From: CAG-791 sp045117315
Lineage (GTDB): Bacteria; Bacillota; Clostridia; Lachnospirales; Lachnospiraceae
Reading direction: 5' to 3'
NCBI GenBank assembly: GCA_045117315.1
Contig: JBGUNJ010000054.1
Span: 1-29,519 of the forward strand
Length of the DNA: 29,519 nt
In this document: piece by piece, positions 1 through 7,367 of the stretch
Position numbering within the stretch: the first letter of the stretch is position 1
Layout: the number at the start of each line of letters is the position of its first letter
Program-made: the position numbers and the translations under genes
Notes under the pieces: model-generated
What the model saw: only the letters and a program-made list of their open reading frames with translations
Told to the model about the DNA's origin: nothing
Databases searched by the model: none

Positions 1-19
1 GGCGTGAATAGTAACTTAC

Positions 20-100
20 GTTCGCCCATGCTGAATTCGCTTCGCGAATGGGGCGAACGCCGTTCCACTCGGGTTTTTGCGCTGAAAATCGCGCAAAAAC
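20..100. repeat. Two adjacent hairpins downstream of folD
   Basis: Two inverted repeats lie beyond the 3' end of folD. The first (20-58) has outer arms GTTCGCCCAT and ATGGGGCGAAC and an inner perfect stem ATTCGC/GCGAAT at 35-49. The second has perfect 10-bp arms GTTTTTGCGC (73-82) and GCGCAAAAAC (91-100) around an 8-nt loop. On the minus strand they lie about 70-150 nt past the folD stop, so they could act as a transcript end, but no T-run follows outside the stem. They may equally be a dispersed intergenic repeat. Confidence 0.5.
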
Positions 101-168
101 GCGTCGAATTCGAGGGGGTCTGTACTGTAACTGTCTCTGGCCTGTCCAGGGCAGATGGAGGAAGGGAA

Positions 169-1023
169 TCAGCGTCCCTGTCTTTTTGCGGCTTCGATCA
201 CGTGGCCGATCAGGACGCAGGATGTCACGCTGCCTACGCCGCCGGGGACAGGTGTGATCGCCTGAACAAAGGGCTCCACGTCCTCAAAAGCGACGTCGCC
301 GGAGATGCCGCCTTTTTCGGCGTCCCAGTTGATGCCCACATCAATGACGACCTGCCGGGGGTTTGTATACTCCTTTGTGACACTGTGGAGCTGACCGGAG
401 GCGGCGATCAGGATGTCCGCCTCTCTGGTGATCGAAGGGACATCCACTGTACGTGTGTGGCAGTTGACGACGGTCGCGTTTTCATGCATCAGCATCATGC
501 CCACGGGGCGCCCGATGACCAGGGAGCGCCCGATGACGGCGGCCTTTTTGCCTTTGACAGGTATATCAAAGTGATGGAGGATCTCCATGGCGGCCTGTGC
601 AGTGCAGGGAGGAAAGCCGGTCTTTGTGTTCGTAAAGACACCGGCCAGGGACAGATCCGTGCAGCCGTCTATATCCTTGGCGGGATTGAGCATCTGGCGG
701 GCTTTTTCGTTGTCCAGCTGTCCGGGAAGGGGGCGGAAGAGGAGGATGCCATGGATGCTGTCGTCCTCGTTGAGGCTTGTGAGGGTTCTGTCAAAGACCT
801 CCTGAGTGACGTCGCCCGGGAGGACCACTTTTTTGACAGCGATGCCGACGGTCTCGGCTCTCTTTGTCGCGCCGCGCTCGTAGGCCAGGTCGTCCGGCCT
901 CTCCCCCACCCTGAATATGCAGAGAGTGGGTGTGATGCCGGCTTCTTTCAGCGCCTGTGTGTCTTTCTGCATCTGTGCGGTAAGGGCATCCGCGACTTCT
1001 TTTCCTCTCAGTATTTTAGCCAT
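169..1023 (-). CDS. folD: FolD-type methylenetetrahydrofolate dehydrogenase, probably lacking cyclohydrolase activity
   Basis: A 284-residue cytosolic FolD-family protein of normal length. FolD oxidises 5,10-methylene-THF to 5,10-methenyl-THF with NAD(P)+ and normally hydrolyses it to 10-formyl-THF. Visible family marks are KDIDG (about residue 117), the PPCTAQAAMEIL stretch, the dinucleotide-binding VIGRSLVIGRPVG, and PGGVGSVT near the C terminus. Oddity: in the usual Y-x3-K motif the tyrosine (Y48) is kept but the catalytic lysine position holds alanine (A52, in YERGATKR), and the usual VQLPLP reads LFRPLP, so its glutamine is also lost. In the family these residues serve cyclohydrolase chemistry, so this enzyme is probably a dehydrogenase only, helped by the fchA product encoded 160 nt upstream. 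A GGAAGAAAGGA-type ribosome binding site precedes ATG. Identity is certain; loss of activity is inference. Confidence 0.95.
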   Translation of the reverse strand: MAKILRGKEVADALTAQMQKDTQALKEAGITPTLCIFRVGERPDDLAYERGATKRAETVGIAVKKVVLPGDVTQEVFDRTLTSLNEDDSIHGILLFRPLPGQLDNEKARQMLNPAKDIDGCTDLSLAGVFTNTKTGFPPCTAQAAMEILHHFDIPVKGKKAAVIGRSLVIGRPVGMMLMHENATVVNCHTRTVDVPSITREADILIAASGQLHSVTKEYTNPRQVVIDVGINWDAEKGGISGDVAFEDVEPFVQAITPVPGGVGSVTSCVLIGHVIEAAKRQGR

Positions 1024-1041
1024 TTATTTTTCCTTTCTTCC

Positions 1042-1200
1042 GGATTCTTTATCCCTGAATTCCTTATCCCCGGATTCTTCATCCCTGAATTCCTTATCCA
1101 TGGATTCTTTATACATGGATTCTTTATCCCTGAATTCTTTATCCCCGGATTCTTCATCCCCGGAGTCTATATCCTGAATTCTTTATCCCCGGATTCCGGT
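1042..1200. repeat. 15-bp minisatellite between fchA and folD
   Basis: About ten head-to-tail copies of a 15-bp unit, consensus GGATTCTTTATCCCY, alternating GGATTC and GAATTC starts. One copy (1162-1175) is 14 bp long. The array fills almost the whole fchA-folD spacer and runs into the last codons and stop of fchA (stop at 1183-1185). On the coding strand the unit reads RGGGATAAAGAATCC. The alternating EcoRI-like GAATTC halves give a loose 30-bp higher-order period. Copy number is likely to vary between strains. Confidence 0.9.
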
Positions 1201-1803
1201 CAGGACAGATGAGTAGATTTCATCTGCTTTGCGGGTATATTTCTCCAGGAGGGCATCGGCTTCCGCCTCCAGGGACTGCGCGCGGGCGCGGTCCTTCATG
1301 GACTTTGTATTGATGTAAATATTGAGTGAGGCGGCCTGCATGGCGGCTTTGCAGAGGATGGCGCCGCAGCCCGCGTCGGAGATGGCGAGCCGGGAACCTT
1401 TCGCGGCGAACTCCCCGATGATGTCCAGCGCTTCCCCGCAGGTCCGCAGGATGTCCAGGGGAACGCTGCAGGCAGTCTGCAGGGCACTTTCCATGACAGC
1501 ATCGCGGCCGGGGTCATCCTTTGGAATACCATAGGCTTTCGCCAGGGGGGCAAAGGCCTCAGCGTCTCCGTCGACAAATTCCAGGAGCCTTACCCGCAGT
1601 GCCTGGGCGCGCTCCATCAGAGCGCGGATCTCCTCCTCCACATCCGCGTATTTTTTCTTGCCTGTTGTAAGTTCACCGACCATATCCCCGAGAGAGATGC
1701 CGATGGCGCCTGCCAGGGCGCTGGCACCGCCGCCGCCCGGTACGGGTGCGGGGGAAGCCAGTTCTTCGGTAAAAGCGGTGACGGTTTTTTCGATCATTTT
1801 CAT
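1183..1803 (-). CDS. fchA: Methenyltetrahydrofolate cyclohydrolase / formiminotransferase-cyclodeaminase family (FchA)
   Basis: A 206-residue protein of the FchA/FTCD cyclodeaminase-like all-alpha family, of normal length. FchA in clostridia hydrolyses 5,10-methenyl-THF to 10-formyl-THF. The N-terminal glycine loop PAPVPGGGGASALAGAIG (about residues 17-34) is the family signature; ADVEEEIRALMERA and the helical DISDAGCGAILCKAA-like C-terminal half also fit. The start is put at 1803 because GAGAGGG lies just upstream; an upstream in-frame ATG at 1914 would add 37 unlikely residues that run through two hairpins. It is followed by folD on the same strand, and together they complete methylene-THF to 10-formyl-THF. 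Its last codons are part of a 15-bp minisatellite. Confidence 0.9.
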   Translation of the reverse strand: MKMIEKTVTAFTEELASPAPVPGGGGASALAGAIGISLGDMVGELTTGKKKYADVEEEIRALMERAQALRVRLLEFVDGDAEAFAPLAKAYGIPKDDPGRDAVMESALQTACSVPLDILRTCGEALDIIGEFAAKGSRLAISDAGCGAILCKAAMQAASLNIYINTKSMKDRARAQSLEAEADALLEKYTRKADEIYSSVLTGIRG

Positions 1804-1836
1804 AAATTCTACCCTCTCGTTTTTGGCGGGCGTAAA

Positions 1837-1858
1837 CCCACTGCCTTCAGGCGGTGGG
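1837..1858. repeat. Hairpin resembling an IS200/IS605-type end, in the fchA leader
   Basis: Arms CCCACTGCC (1837-1845) and GGCGGTGGG (1850-1858) form a 9-bp stem with one G-T pair, followed by AGTAG. Short hairpins of this sequence type with GGTGGGAGTA are typical of ends of IS200/IS605 (TnpB-carrying) elements. No transposase or tnpB is present, so this would be a solo remnant or a small derivative. It lies 35 nt upstream of the fchA start. Confidence 0.45.
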
Positions 1859-1904
1859 AGTAGCCTTCTGTAGAGATGTTTATCATTTATCTTATTCACT
1901 ATTG

Positions 1905-1938
1905 GGCACAGCACTCCGGCGCTGTGCCGCTTTTTTTT
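1905..1938 (+). terminator. Strong intrinsic terminator facing the + strand with no gene in front of it
   Basis: A perfect 8-bp stem GGCACAGC (1905-1912) / GCTGTGCC (1921-1928) is followed by GC and eight T residues (1931-1938). It works only for transcription on the + strand, yet the genes to its left (fchA, folD) are on the minus strand. It may end a small RNA or a lost gene, or stop antisense transcription running out of the folate operon. Confidence 0.75.
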
Positions 1939-2018
1939 GAGAAATATTTTGATGCCTGACGAATCTGCCTGACGATTTTGAGAGGCACCGGATATCTGTG
2001 GAAAATGCTGTCAGCTTT

Positions 2019-2047
2019 ATTATGCTATATTTTTTCGCCCGGAACAA
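2019..2047 (-). promoter_or_regulatory. Candidate promoter of fchA-folD
   Basis: On the minus strand TTGTTC (2042-2047 on +) and CATAAT (2019-2024 on +) are separated by exactly 17 nt. Transcription would start near 2012, giving a leader of about 210 nt before the fchA start at 1803. The leader carries the two hairpins described above. I looked for THF and ZTP riboswitch signatures in it and did not see them. Confidence 0.45.
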
Positions 2048-2173
2048 TGTGAGATTGATTCACTCCCCCTCTCTCAGCCGGGGAAATGCCGCGCACCGGA
2101 CAGACGGAGCAAAGAGCCGGGGTGTGTGTGAATCGACACTTTGAAACGCACCCGCAGGCAGGCCATGATCCGG

Positions 2174-2219
2174 GGTCGGAAAACACTTGGATAAAAGCAC
2201 AGTTGACGTTTGATATAAT
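2174..2219 (+). promoter_or_regulatory. Upstream 19-nt element plus -10 box of the first kinase gene (copy 1)
   Basis: GGTCGGAAAACACTTGGAT (2174-2192) is identical to 7192-7210. A perfect TATAAT follows at 2214-2219, 40 nt from the start of the element; in copy 2 a TATTCT stands at an offset of 39 nt. There is no good -35 at normal spacing, so the element may be an activator site or replace the -35. The kinase start codon lies 71 nt past the -10. Confidence 0.6.
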
Positions 2220-2289
2220 CAATCAGCTTTAGAAAACAGGCGGAGAAACCCGGAATGTCCGTTGTCTGGAGAAAACCTGGAGGCAGTAC

Positions 2290-3414
2290 ATGACTATGAA
2301 TACTTTATTTTGCCCTTATTGCATGAAACCTGTTATCGGGAGTGAAGGAACTGCCGGACCCGGCTGCTGCAGTGTCTGCGGAAAAGACCCGGAAGCCTAT
2401 GTGCCCTCTTCCCATCACCTCTCTCCGGGTACACTTCTCAGGGATCGTTACCTGCTGGGATGTGTTTTGGGAGAAGGAGGATACGGGATTACTTATATTG
2501 GGTATGACATTCTTCTTCAGAACCGGGTCGCGGTCAAAGAATATTTTCCGGTTGAATTATGTACGAGGGATACAATCGGCGGAAATTCCGTAAATATCCT
2601 CTCTGGTATCCCGGCCAAGAACTATGCCCGCGGAATGCACAAATATCTCACAGAAGCACGGCTTCTGGCAAAAATGGAAAAACAGAGGGTGATCGTAAAT
2701 GTAAGGGATTACTTTGAGGACAACCGCACTGCCTACATTGTCATGGAATATATTGAAGGAATCACATTCACGGAACTCGTGCACAGTTACGGCGGACGCA
2801 TTCCGGAGCAGGAGCTCTTTCCGGTTGTGGAGCCTCTGTTCGGAGCGCTCTGCTCTCTCCATCAGTACGGGCTGATCCACAGGGATATGTGTCCGGATAA
2901 CCTCATGCTGGAAAAAAACGCTGATTCATCTGACTGCCGGATACAGTGTTCTTCTATCTGCGGTATATCTGCTTCGTCTTCCTTAAATGAAAAAGAGGAG
3001 TGTGCAGGCCGACAGACTGCCGGCTGCACAGGAGAGCAGAAAAAAGACAAACCGATTCAGGGAAGGGTGCGTCTTCTGGATTTCGGAAGCGCCAGATCTT
3101 CTGATTCGCTCAAGGACACCCTTACGATCACGCTCCGCCATGGCTTTGCCCCGATCGAACAATATCAGCAGGGAGGCGGACAGGGACCCTGGACAGACGT
3201 CTACGCCCTGTGTGCCACGCTTTATTTCTGTCTCACCGGCATAACACCTGTGGTTGCGACCAACCGTATCATCGAGGACGCACTGGTTCCGCCGTCCCAA
3301 CTCGGAGTGGAGATTTCCCCGGCCAGGGAAAATGCCCTGATGCGGGGGCTTCGTGTTCAGCCCCACCGCCGCTGCCGCTCGATCAGAGACCTGTGGTCAG
3401 CCTTATACCGGTAG
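2290..3414 (+). CDS. Soluble zinc-ribbon Ser/Thr protein kinase (kinase A)
   Basis: A 374-residue Hanks-type kinase with no membrane segment, so it is probably cytosolic. The N terminus carries a zinc ribbon (CPYC at 8-11, CCSVCG at 26-31). Kinase motifs: glycine loop GEGGYGITY, VAVKEYF with ATP-lysine K83, alphaC glutamate in YLTEAR, HRDMCPDN (197-204), LLDFGSAR (DFG 264-266) and GFAPIEQY. The catalytic-loop lysine of HRDxKxxN is cysteine here. An insert of about 40 residues, rich in Ser and Cys, sits between the catalytic loop and DFG, so the loop-to-DFG distance is roughly 60 instead of about 15. The start is supported by TGGAGG just upstream. The other four kinases of the locus are closer to each other than to this one. 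Substrate unknown; the nearby FHA proteins are candidates. Confidence 0.92.
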   Translation: MTMNTLFCPYCMKPVIGSEGTAGPGCCSVCGKDPEAYVPSSHHLSPGTLLRDRYLLGCVLGEGGYGITYIGYDILLQNRVAVKEYFPVELCTRDTIGGNSVNILSGIPAKNYARGMHKYLTEARLLAKMEKQRVIVNVRDYFEDNRTAYIVMEYIEGITFTELVHSYGGRIPEQELFPVVEPLFGALCSLHQYGLIHRDMCPDNLMLEKNADSSDCRIQCSSICGISASSSLNEKEECAGRQTAGCTGEQKKDKPIQGRVRLLDFGSARSSDSLKDTLTITLRHGFAPIEQYQQGGGQGPWTDVYALCATLYFCLTGITPVVATNRIIEDALVPPSQLGVEISPARENALMRGLRVQPHRRCRSIRDLWSALYR

Positions 3415-3679
3415 ACACCGCGCCGAAGCAGGCTGCGGCGTGAGCCCCGCAAAAAACACACAAGTAAAGAACAGGTACAGAGGCAGGCTGCGGCGTGTGC
3501 CCGCAAAAAACACAAATAAAAACAGGCGCCGCAGATTTCAGGACCCTCCTGCGAGTCCTGCGCCCTGCGCGCCTGCATCCCGCAAATGTTATATGAAGTG
3601 CCTGGATTGAGCGCAATGATGAAAACCGTCACAGCATTCAGTTCGGCATTCAGCTTCGGAATTCAGCCACAGTAATCAG
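3415..3679. other. Intergenic region between convergent genes, repeat-rich, no gene seen
   Basis: Besides the direct repeat, this stretch holds an imperfect palindrome CAGGACcCTC..GAGTCCTG (3539-3560), a decayed member of the dispersed GGACTCGCGGGCGAGTCC family, and three spaced copies of ATTCAG (about 3632-3660) in the form CATTCAGYTCGG. No ribosome binding site with a believable reading frame was found. Confidence 0.5.
3428..3526. repeat. Direct repeat, two copies, after kinase A
   Basis: Two near-identical copies (3428-3475 and 3483-3526) start GCAGGCTGCGGCGTG, run through CCCGCAAAAAACACA and end ACAGG. Each contains a short GC-rich stem (GCGGCG..CCCGC) followed by six A. A third, shorter trace (GGCGCCGCAGATTTCAGG) follows. 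The repeats lie between convergent genes; on neither strand do they make a typical terminator. Confidence 0.75.
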
Positions 3680-4999
3680 TTACAGCGTTTCATTGGAGCT
3701 GTCAGAAGTTACATCCACGAACAGTTCATTGATCACTTTTTCCAGACGCTCGCTCATTGACTCCTCACCGTCGGTGGAAATGGAATACATGATCAGCCAG
3801 TCGAAAGCGTTTCTCAGGTCGAGATTTGCCATCCCGCATTCAGTAAGAAGAGCATTCAGAGTCCACCAGTGGTCTTCGACCTTTTCTTCAAGTGAGACAT
3901 AGTCTTCATCCAGTTCTCTGTAGTCGGAACGGAAATCACTGTTTTCCGTGACAACATAGAGGAGGAGCAGCAGCTTTCTGGGAACGTCCTCTGTCTGGTT
4001 CAGGATACTCCTGATAGAGGTCGTATTGGGCCAGTTCTGCTTGATCAGCTTCTGTACAAGCGAATAATTTCTTCGGTTTTTGCCGTGAGGCATATGAAGC
4101 GTCAGATATGTGTCCGTGACGGTTTCGATCGAATAATCCAGTTCATCCTCTCCGAAAACAGTCAGAGGCTGAACCAGCTGCTTCAGATACTGGCGGAAGT
4201 AATAATAACTCCTGAGGTGCATTTGTCCGAACCTGTCCAGATTTCTCATATAGCAGGACCGAAGTTCCTCCACGTCGCGGACCATCTGAAATTCATTCCT
4301 TATTTCATGGGTGATTCTGGACGCTTCCGTGAACCCCCGCCCGGTATATCCATAGTTCCTGGAATGCGGCTCTCTGCCTGCCGGAATGCAGAAAGAAATT
4401 TGAGCGTGGTGTTCTTTGACAGGGGCGGATTTTGTCCCTGTAACTGAAGCCAGGGGAACGGTCAAAACAGCTCCGGTGTTTCCTGACAGAGTATTTGTGC
4501 CGTCTGCGGTTTCTTCATAACGAAGATGATCCCTGCTCTGCGGAAGAGAGGAAAGGAAATCGTCAGCCTCCCTGTAACTGTGTTCGTTTCGAAGAAACCA
4601 GGACAGGACCACTTCCCTGCCGTCACGGTACTGGACAGCGTAATCCGTGCACATCCCCAGCAGGAAGTTCAGCTGTGCCTCTGTGAGACCGAGAGCAAAT
4701 GCAATGCGGAAATAATCTTCCCGGTTTGTAGGAAGATTCCTTCCGTATACCCAGTTCTGGATTTTCCTTTTTATGGAAGATGGTTTGCCATCCGCACCGT
4801 CCACAGGATTATCCCTGTAGAAATCTTTCAGGCGCTGGATTATATCGGGATGGGGATACATCCTTTTTAAAGTTTCGGAGAAGCTGCGGATCGAGATCCG
4901 CTCTTCCCGGAGATAATCTGCTGCCATCTTTGGGGACATATTACCATACAGAATATTTTCATATTCTACGGCTGATCCCTGTGTCAAATGAACTGCCAT
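3680..4999 (-). CDS. Uncharacterised protein with an XRE-like N-terminal region; possible regulator of the kinase locus
   Basis: A 439-residue soluble protein, divergent from the main kinase cluster. I do not recognise it as a named family. Residues about 75-120 (RKIQNWVYGRNLPTNRED, then FRIAFALGLTEAQLNFLLG) have the spacing of XRE/Cro-type helix-turn-helix regions, where a helix ending in GxxxP is followed by LALxLGLS-like text. The rest is predicted helical; the C-terminal part contains LLTECGMANLDLRNAFDWLI, a conserved-looking block I associate with clostridial proteins found near such kinases. There is no signal peptide or membrane helix. AGGAG precedes ATG. Its position, back to back with kinase B, suggests a regulator or partner of the locus, but DNA binding is inference. 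Confidence 0.7.
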   Translation of the reverse strand: MAVHLTQGSAVEYENILYGNMSPKMAADYLREERISIRSFSETLKRMYPHPDIIQRLKDFYRDNPVDGADGKPSSIKRKIQNWVYGRNLPTNREDYFRIAFALGLTEAQLNFLLGMCTDYAVQYRDGREVVLSWFLRNEHSYREADDFLSSLPQSRDHLRYEETADGTNTLSGNTGAVLTVPLASVTGTKSAPVKEHHAQISFCIPAGREPHSRNYGYTGRGFTEASRITHEIRNEFQMVRDVEELRSCYMRNLDRFGQMHLRSYYYFRQYLKQLVQPLTVFGEDELDYSIETVTDTYLTLHMPHGKNRRNYSLVQKLIKQNWPNTTSIRSILNQTEDVPRKLLLLLYVVTENSDFRSDYRELDEDYVSLEEKVEDHWWTLNALLTECGMANLDLRNAFDWLIMYSISTDGEESMSERLEKVINELFVDVTSDSSNETL

Positions 5000-5034
5000 G
5001 GTTTTTATTCTCCTGATGCGTTAGAAGCAAAATC

Positions 5035-5082
5035 AGTGTAGCACATTGATTTATAGACGTAAACGCTAAAAACGGTTTAGTG
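5035..5082 (-). promoter_or_regulatory. Promoter of the divergent gene with adjacent inverted repeat
   Basis: On the minus strand TTTACG (5058-5063 on +), 17 nt, TACACT (5035-5040 on +) lie about 35 nt before the start codon of the 439-residue protein gene. Directly upstream of the -35 is an imperfect inverted repeat CGCTAAA-AACGG-TTTAGTG (5065-5081 or so), a possible operator, perhaps for self-regulation. A convincing + strand promoter for kinase B was not found; CATAAT at 5126-5131 is the best -10 candidate. Confidence 0.45.
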
Positions 5083-5291
5083 GAAGTAATTCTTTTTGAA
5101 AACATTTTCAATTCAGGTTTGCAGTCATAATCTGGTGTTCATACATGTTTGCGGACGCTCGCCCATAGCCGCATATATGAGTAAATTACCAATCGCTTCG
5201 CGTGTCCTGTGCTCTCTGGCGCTCCAGCCATGTGTCTGTCAGAACGGCATGCGGAGACGTTTTCGAAGTGTTGATCCGGAAAGAGGTTCTC

Positions 5292-7178
5292 ATGAAAAAA
5301 ACATGTTTCAACTGCTTTCATGAATATGAAGGCGGGGAAAACCGCTGCCCCTGCTGTGGTTTTCCGACCGGCTATTTCAACAGGAAGGATTACCCGAATG
5401 CCCTCGAGTGCGGTTCGGTTCTGTACGGCAGGTATGTGCTGGGAAAAGTACTGGGCCAGGGCGGCTTCGGCATTACTTATCTGGCAAATGACTATAAAAG
5501 AAACAAGCCGGTCGCCGTCAAGGAATATTTTCCGAAAGAGGCGGCAAGGAGAAACGGTCCAAACCAGGTGATTCCTGTCAGCCATTCCAAAAGCGAGGCT
5601 TTTCAATATGGCATGGACCGCTTTCTGGATGAAGCCAGGACGCTTGCCGAATTTATCGGCAACAAGAATATTGTAAAAGTCCACCGCTTTTTCAAAGAAA
5701 ACGGTACGGCTTATTTTGTCATGGACTATGTCAAGGGAATGAGCTTTGTCGATCTTCTGAAAAGGAAGGGAGGAAAAATCTCCTGGGACGAGGCCTGGGC
5801 GGTTTTGTCTCCGATCGTGAACGCGCTGGGAATTGTCCACTCAAAGGGAATCGTCCACAGAGATGTGGCTCCGGACAATATCGTGATCGGCGTGGACGGC
5901 CATGTAAAGCTCCTTGACTTCGGGGCCGCGAGATACAGCATGGGCCAGTACAGCAAGAGCCTGGATGTCATCCTCAAACGAGGTTTTGCCCCGGTAGAAC
6001 AGTATACCCGTCACGGCAGGCAGGGACCTTACACGGATGTTTACGCGCTTGCGGCCACATTTTATGTCGCGGTGACAGGCCGGGTGCCGCCGGAATCTAC
6101 GGAGCGGATGGATCAGGAAAAGCTTATTCCCCCGCGGGAACTGGGGGCAGACATACCTGTCTATGCCGAACAGGCCCTGTTAAAGGCCATGGCGCTGAAT
6201 TCATCACAGAGGTTCCAGACCATGGATGAATTCAGGCGGGCTGTATTGGAGGGAAAGGCAAAAGAGGAGAGTGCGGATCGCGCGCGACAGCGCGGGGGAC
6301 AGGAAGAAGAACTGCGCAGACAGAGGCAGAGGGAGCAGGAAGAAGAGCTCCGCAGGCAGAGACAGAGGGAGCAGGAAGAAGAGCTCCGCAGGCAGAGGCA
6401 GAGAGAGCAGGAAGAGGAACTGCACAGACAGAGGCAGCGGGAGCAGGAAGAAGAGCTCCGCAGGCAGAGGCAGAGAGAGCAGGAAGAAGAGCTCCGCAGG
6501 CAGAGACAGAGGGAGCAGGAGGAAGCTGATAGACGACGTTCCGGTCATGGACATAAAAATATTCTCAGAAATCAGACGCTTAAAGCATGCCTGGTGTACA
6601 CAGCTTTAATACCTTTGCTTATAAGTGCTGCAGTGTTTATGGTGACAGGCCTTCAGCCCAGGTATTTTCTCATCTGTCTGGCTTTGACCGCATCGGCAGC
6701 CGGCCTCTTCTGCTTTACTGCTGTTCTGACAGGCGGATATTTGAAAAATGTACGAAAGACGCTGTACGAAGAAGGTATAACACTGGATGAACTGGAAGGG
6801 GATCTGGACTGCATCAGGTTCTTTACTCTTCTAATGGGACACAAATATGCGGTCATTTCCACGCTGTTTCCAAAGGTCATCGTTTACAGGGATTTAATCT
6901 GGTGCTACGTGGTTGAAACGACGATCAGGCATAAATCCTTTTTCGTCACTGTGGCAAAGACAAAACAATATTCGCTGGTATTTAAAATGAGGGACCGGTC
7001 GGAACATAAACTGGGCATTCCCTCAAAAAATAAAGATGATATTTTGAGGGAAATCAGAAACCGCGTACCCTGGGCCATTGTCGGATACAGTGATGATCTG
7101 GTCCGGATCTGCAACAATGATTTTGGAGCCATGATCAGGCAGGTGGACAGTAAAAGGCAGGAGCGGGGAGAAGGCTGA
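5292..7178 (+). CDS. Membrane Ser/Thr kinase with zinc ribbon, coiled-coil repeats and two membrane helices (kinase B)
   Basis: A 628-residue protein. The start MKKTCFNCFHEYEGG is set by GGAAAGAGG at 5278-5286 and by the matching starts of its paralogues; the in-frame codons upstream are not used. Order: zinc ribbon (CFNC 5-8, CPCCG 19-23), kinase 45-320 (GQGGFGITY, VAVKEYF K77, HRDVAPDN 189-196, DFG 209-211, GFAPVEQY), a charged linker of six 12-residue repeats RRQRQREQEEEL (341-412), two membrane helices (about 431-452 and 457-482) and a 145-residue C-terminal domain. With two helices, the C-terminal domain returns to the cytosol; I do not recognise it. The catalytic-loop lysine is alanine. 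Unlike kinases D-F it has no large outside domain, so it may sense the membrane itself or partner proteins. Confidence 0.93.
   Translation: MKKTCFNCFHEYEGGENRCPCCGFPTGYFNRKDYPNALECGSVLYGRYVLGKVLGQGGFGITYLANDYKRNKPVAVKEYFPKEAARRNGPNQVIPVSHSKSEAFQYGMDRFLDEARTLAEFIGNKNIVKVHRFFKENGTAYFVMDYVKGMSFVDLLKRKGGKISWDEAWAVLSPIVNALGIVHSKGIVHRDVAPDNIVIGVDGHVKLLDFGAARYSMGQYSKSLDVILKRGFAPVEQYTRHGRQGPYTDVYALAATFYVAVTGRVPPESTERMDQEKLIPPRELGADIPVYAEQALLKAMALNSSQRFQTMDEFRRAVLEGKAKEESADRARQRGGQEEELRRQRQREQEEELRRQRQREQEEELRRQRQREQEEELHRQRQREQEEELRRQRQREQEEELRRQRQREQEEADRRRSGHGHKNILRNQTLKACLVYTALIPLLISAAVFMVTGLQPRYFLICLALTASAAGLFCFTAVLTGGYLKNVRKTLYEEGITLDELEGDLDCIRFFTLLMGHKYAVISTLFPKVIVYRDLIWCYVVETTIRHKSFFVTVAKTKQYSLVFKMRDRSEHKLGIPSKNKDDILREIRNRVPWAIVGYSDDLVRICNNDFGAMIRQVDSKRQERGEG
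6312..6527 (+). repeat. Six 36-bp tandem repeats inside kinase B
   Basis: Six units of exactly 36 bp (6312-6347, 6348-6383, 6384-6419, 6420-6455, 6456-6491, 6492-6527), each coding 12 residues of the type LRRQRQREQEEE. The encoded stretch is a continuous charged helix, likely a coiled coil or a single alpha-helix rod between kinase and membrane. Units 2 and 6, and 3 and 5, are nearly identical, showing recent duplication of a two-unit block; the length should vary between strains. Confidence 0.95.
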
Positions 7179-7191
7179 GGGGGCCGGATGA

Positions 7192-7236
7192 GGTCGGAAA
7201 ACACTTGGATGAATGAAAAAATCGATATGCTATTCT
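7192..7236 (+). promoter_or_regulatory. Upstream 19-nt element plus -10-like box of the VWA-FHA operon (copy 2)
   Basis: GGTCGGAAAACACTTGGAT (7192-7210) matches 2174-2192 base for base, begins 14 nt after the kinase B stop and is followed by TATTCT at 7231-7236. A transcript from here would have a leader of about 125 nt before the VWA-FHA gene at 7368 and could cover the whole run of genes to 25941. Confidence 0.6.
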
Positions 7237-7367
7237 GGTGGGTGGATATTACAGGCATGTGCTCCGCCGGAAAATGGACATAAAAGATCAGACGGGAAGG
7301 AATGCGGAAACCAGACCGGATCGGGGATCCGGATTTCTGCTCCGTCATATGAGAACTGGAGGATGGA

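Noticed and set aside
4..1212. 402-codon + strand open frame
   Set aside because: It is antisense to folD and through the 15-bp minisatellite (giving a meaningless FFIPEFLIPG repeat). The minus strand folD is a clear family member.
1804..2012. THF or ZTP riboswitch in the fchA leader
   Set aside because: The leader has CCGCC in a hairpin, but the conserved parts of either riboswitch as I know them are missing, and the hairpin fits an IS-end type better.
3353..3632. Small overlapping frames after kinase A on both strands
   Set aside because: They run through direct repeats, are rich in Arg/Cys/Ala from GC-rich repeat text and lack ribosome binding sites.
6312..6527. CRISPR-like array
   Set aside because: The 36-bp repeats are contiguous with no spacers and code in frame for a charged helix.
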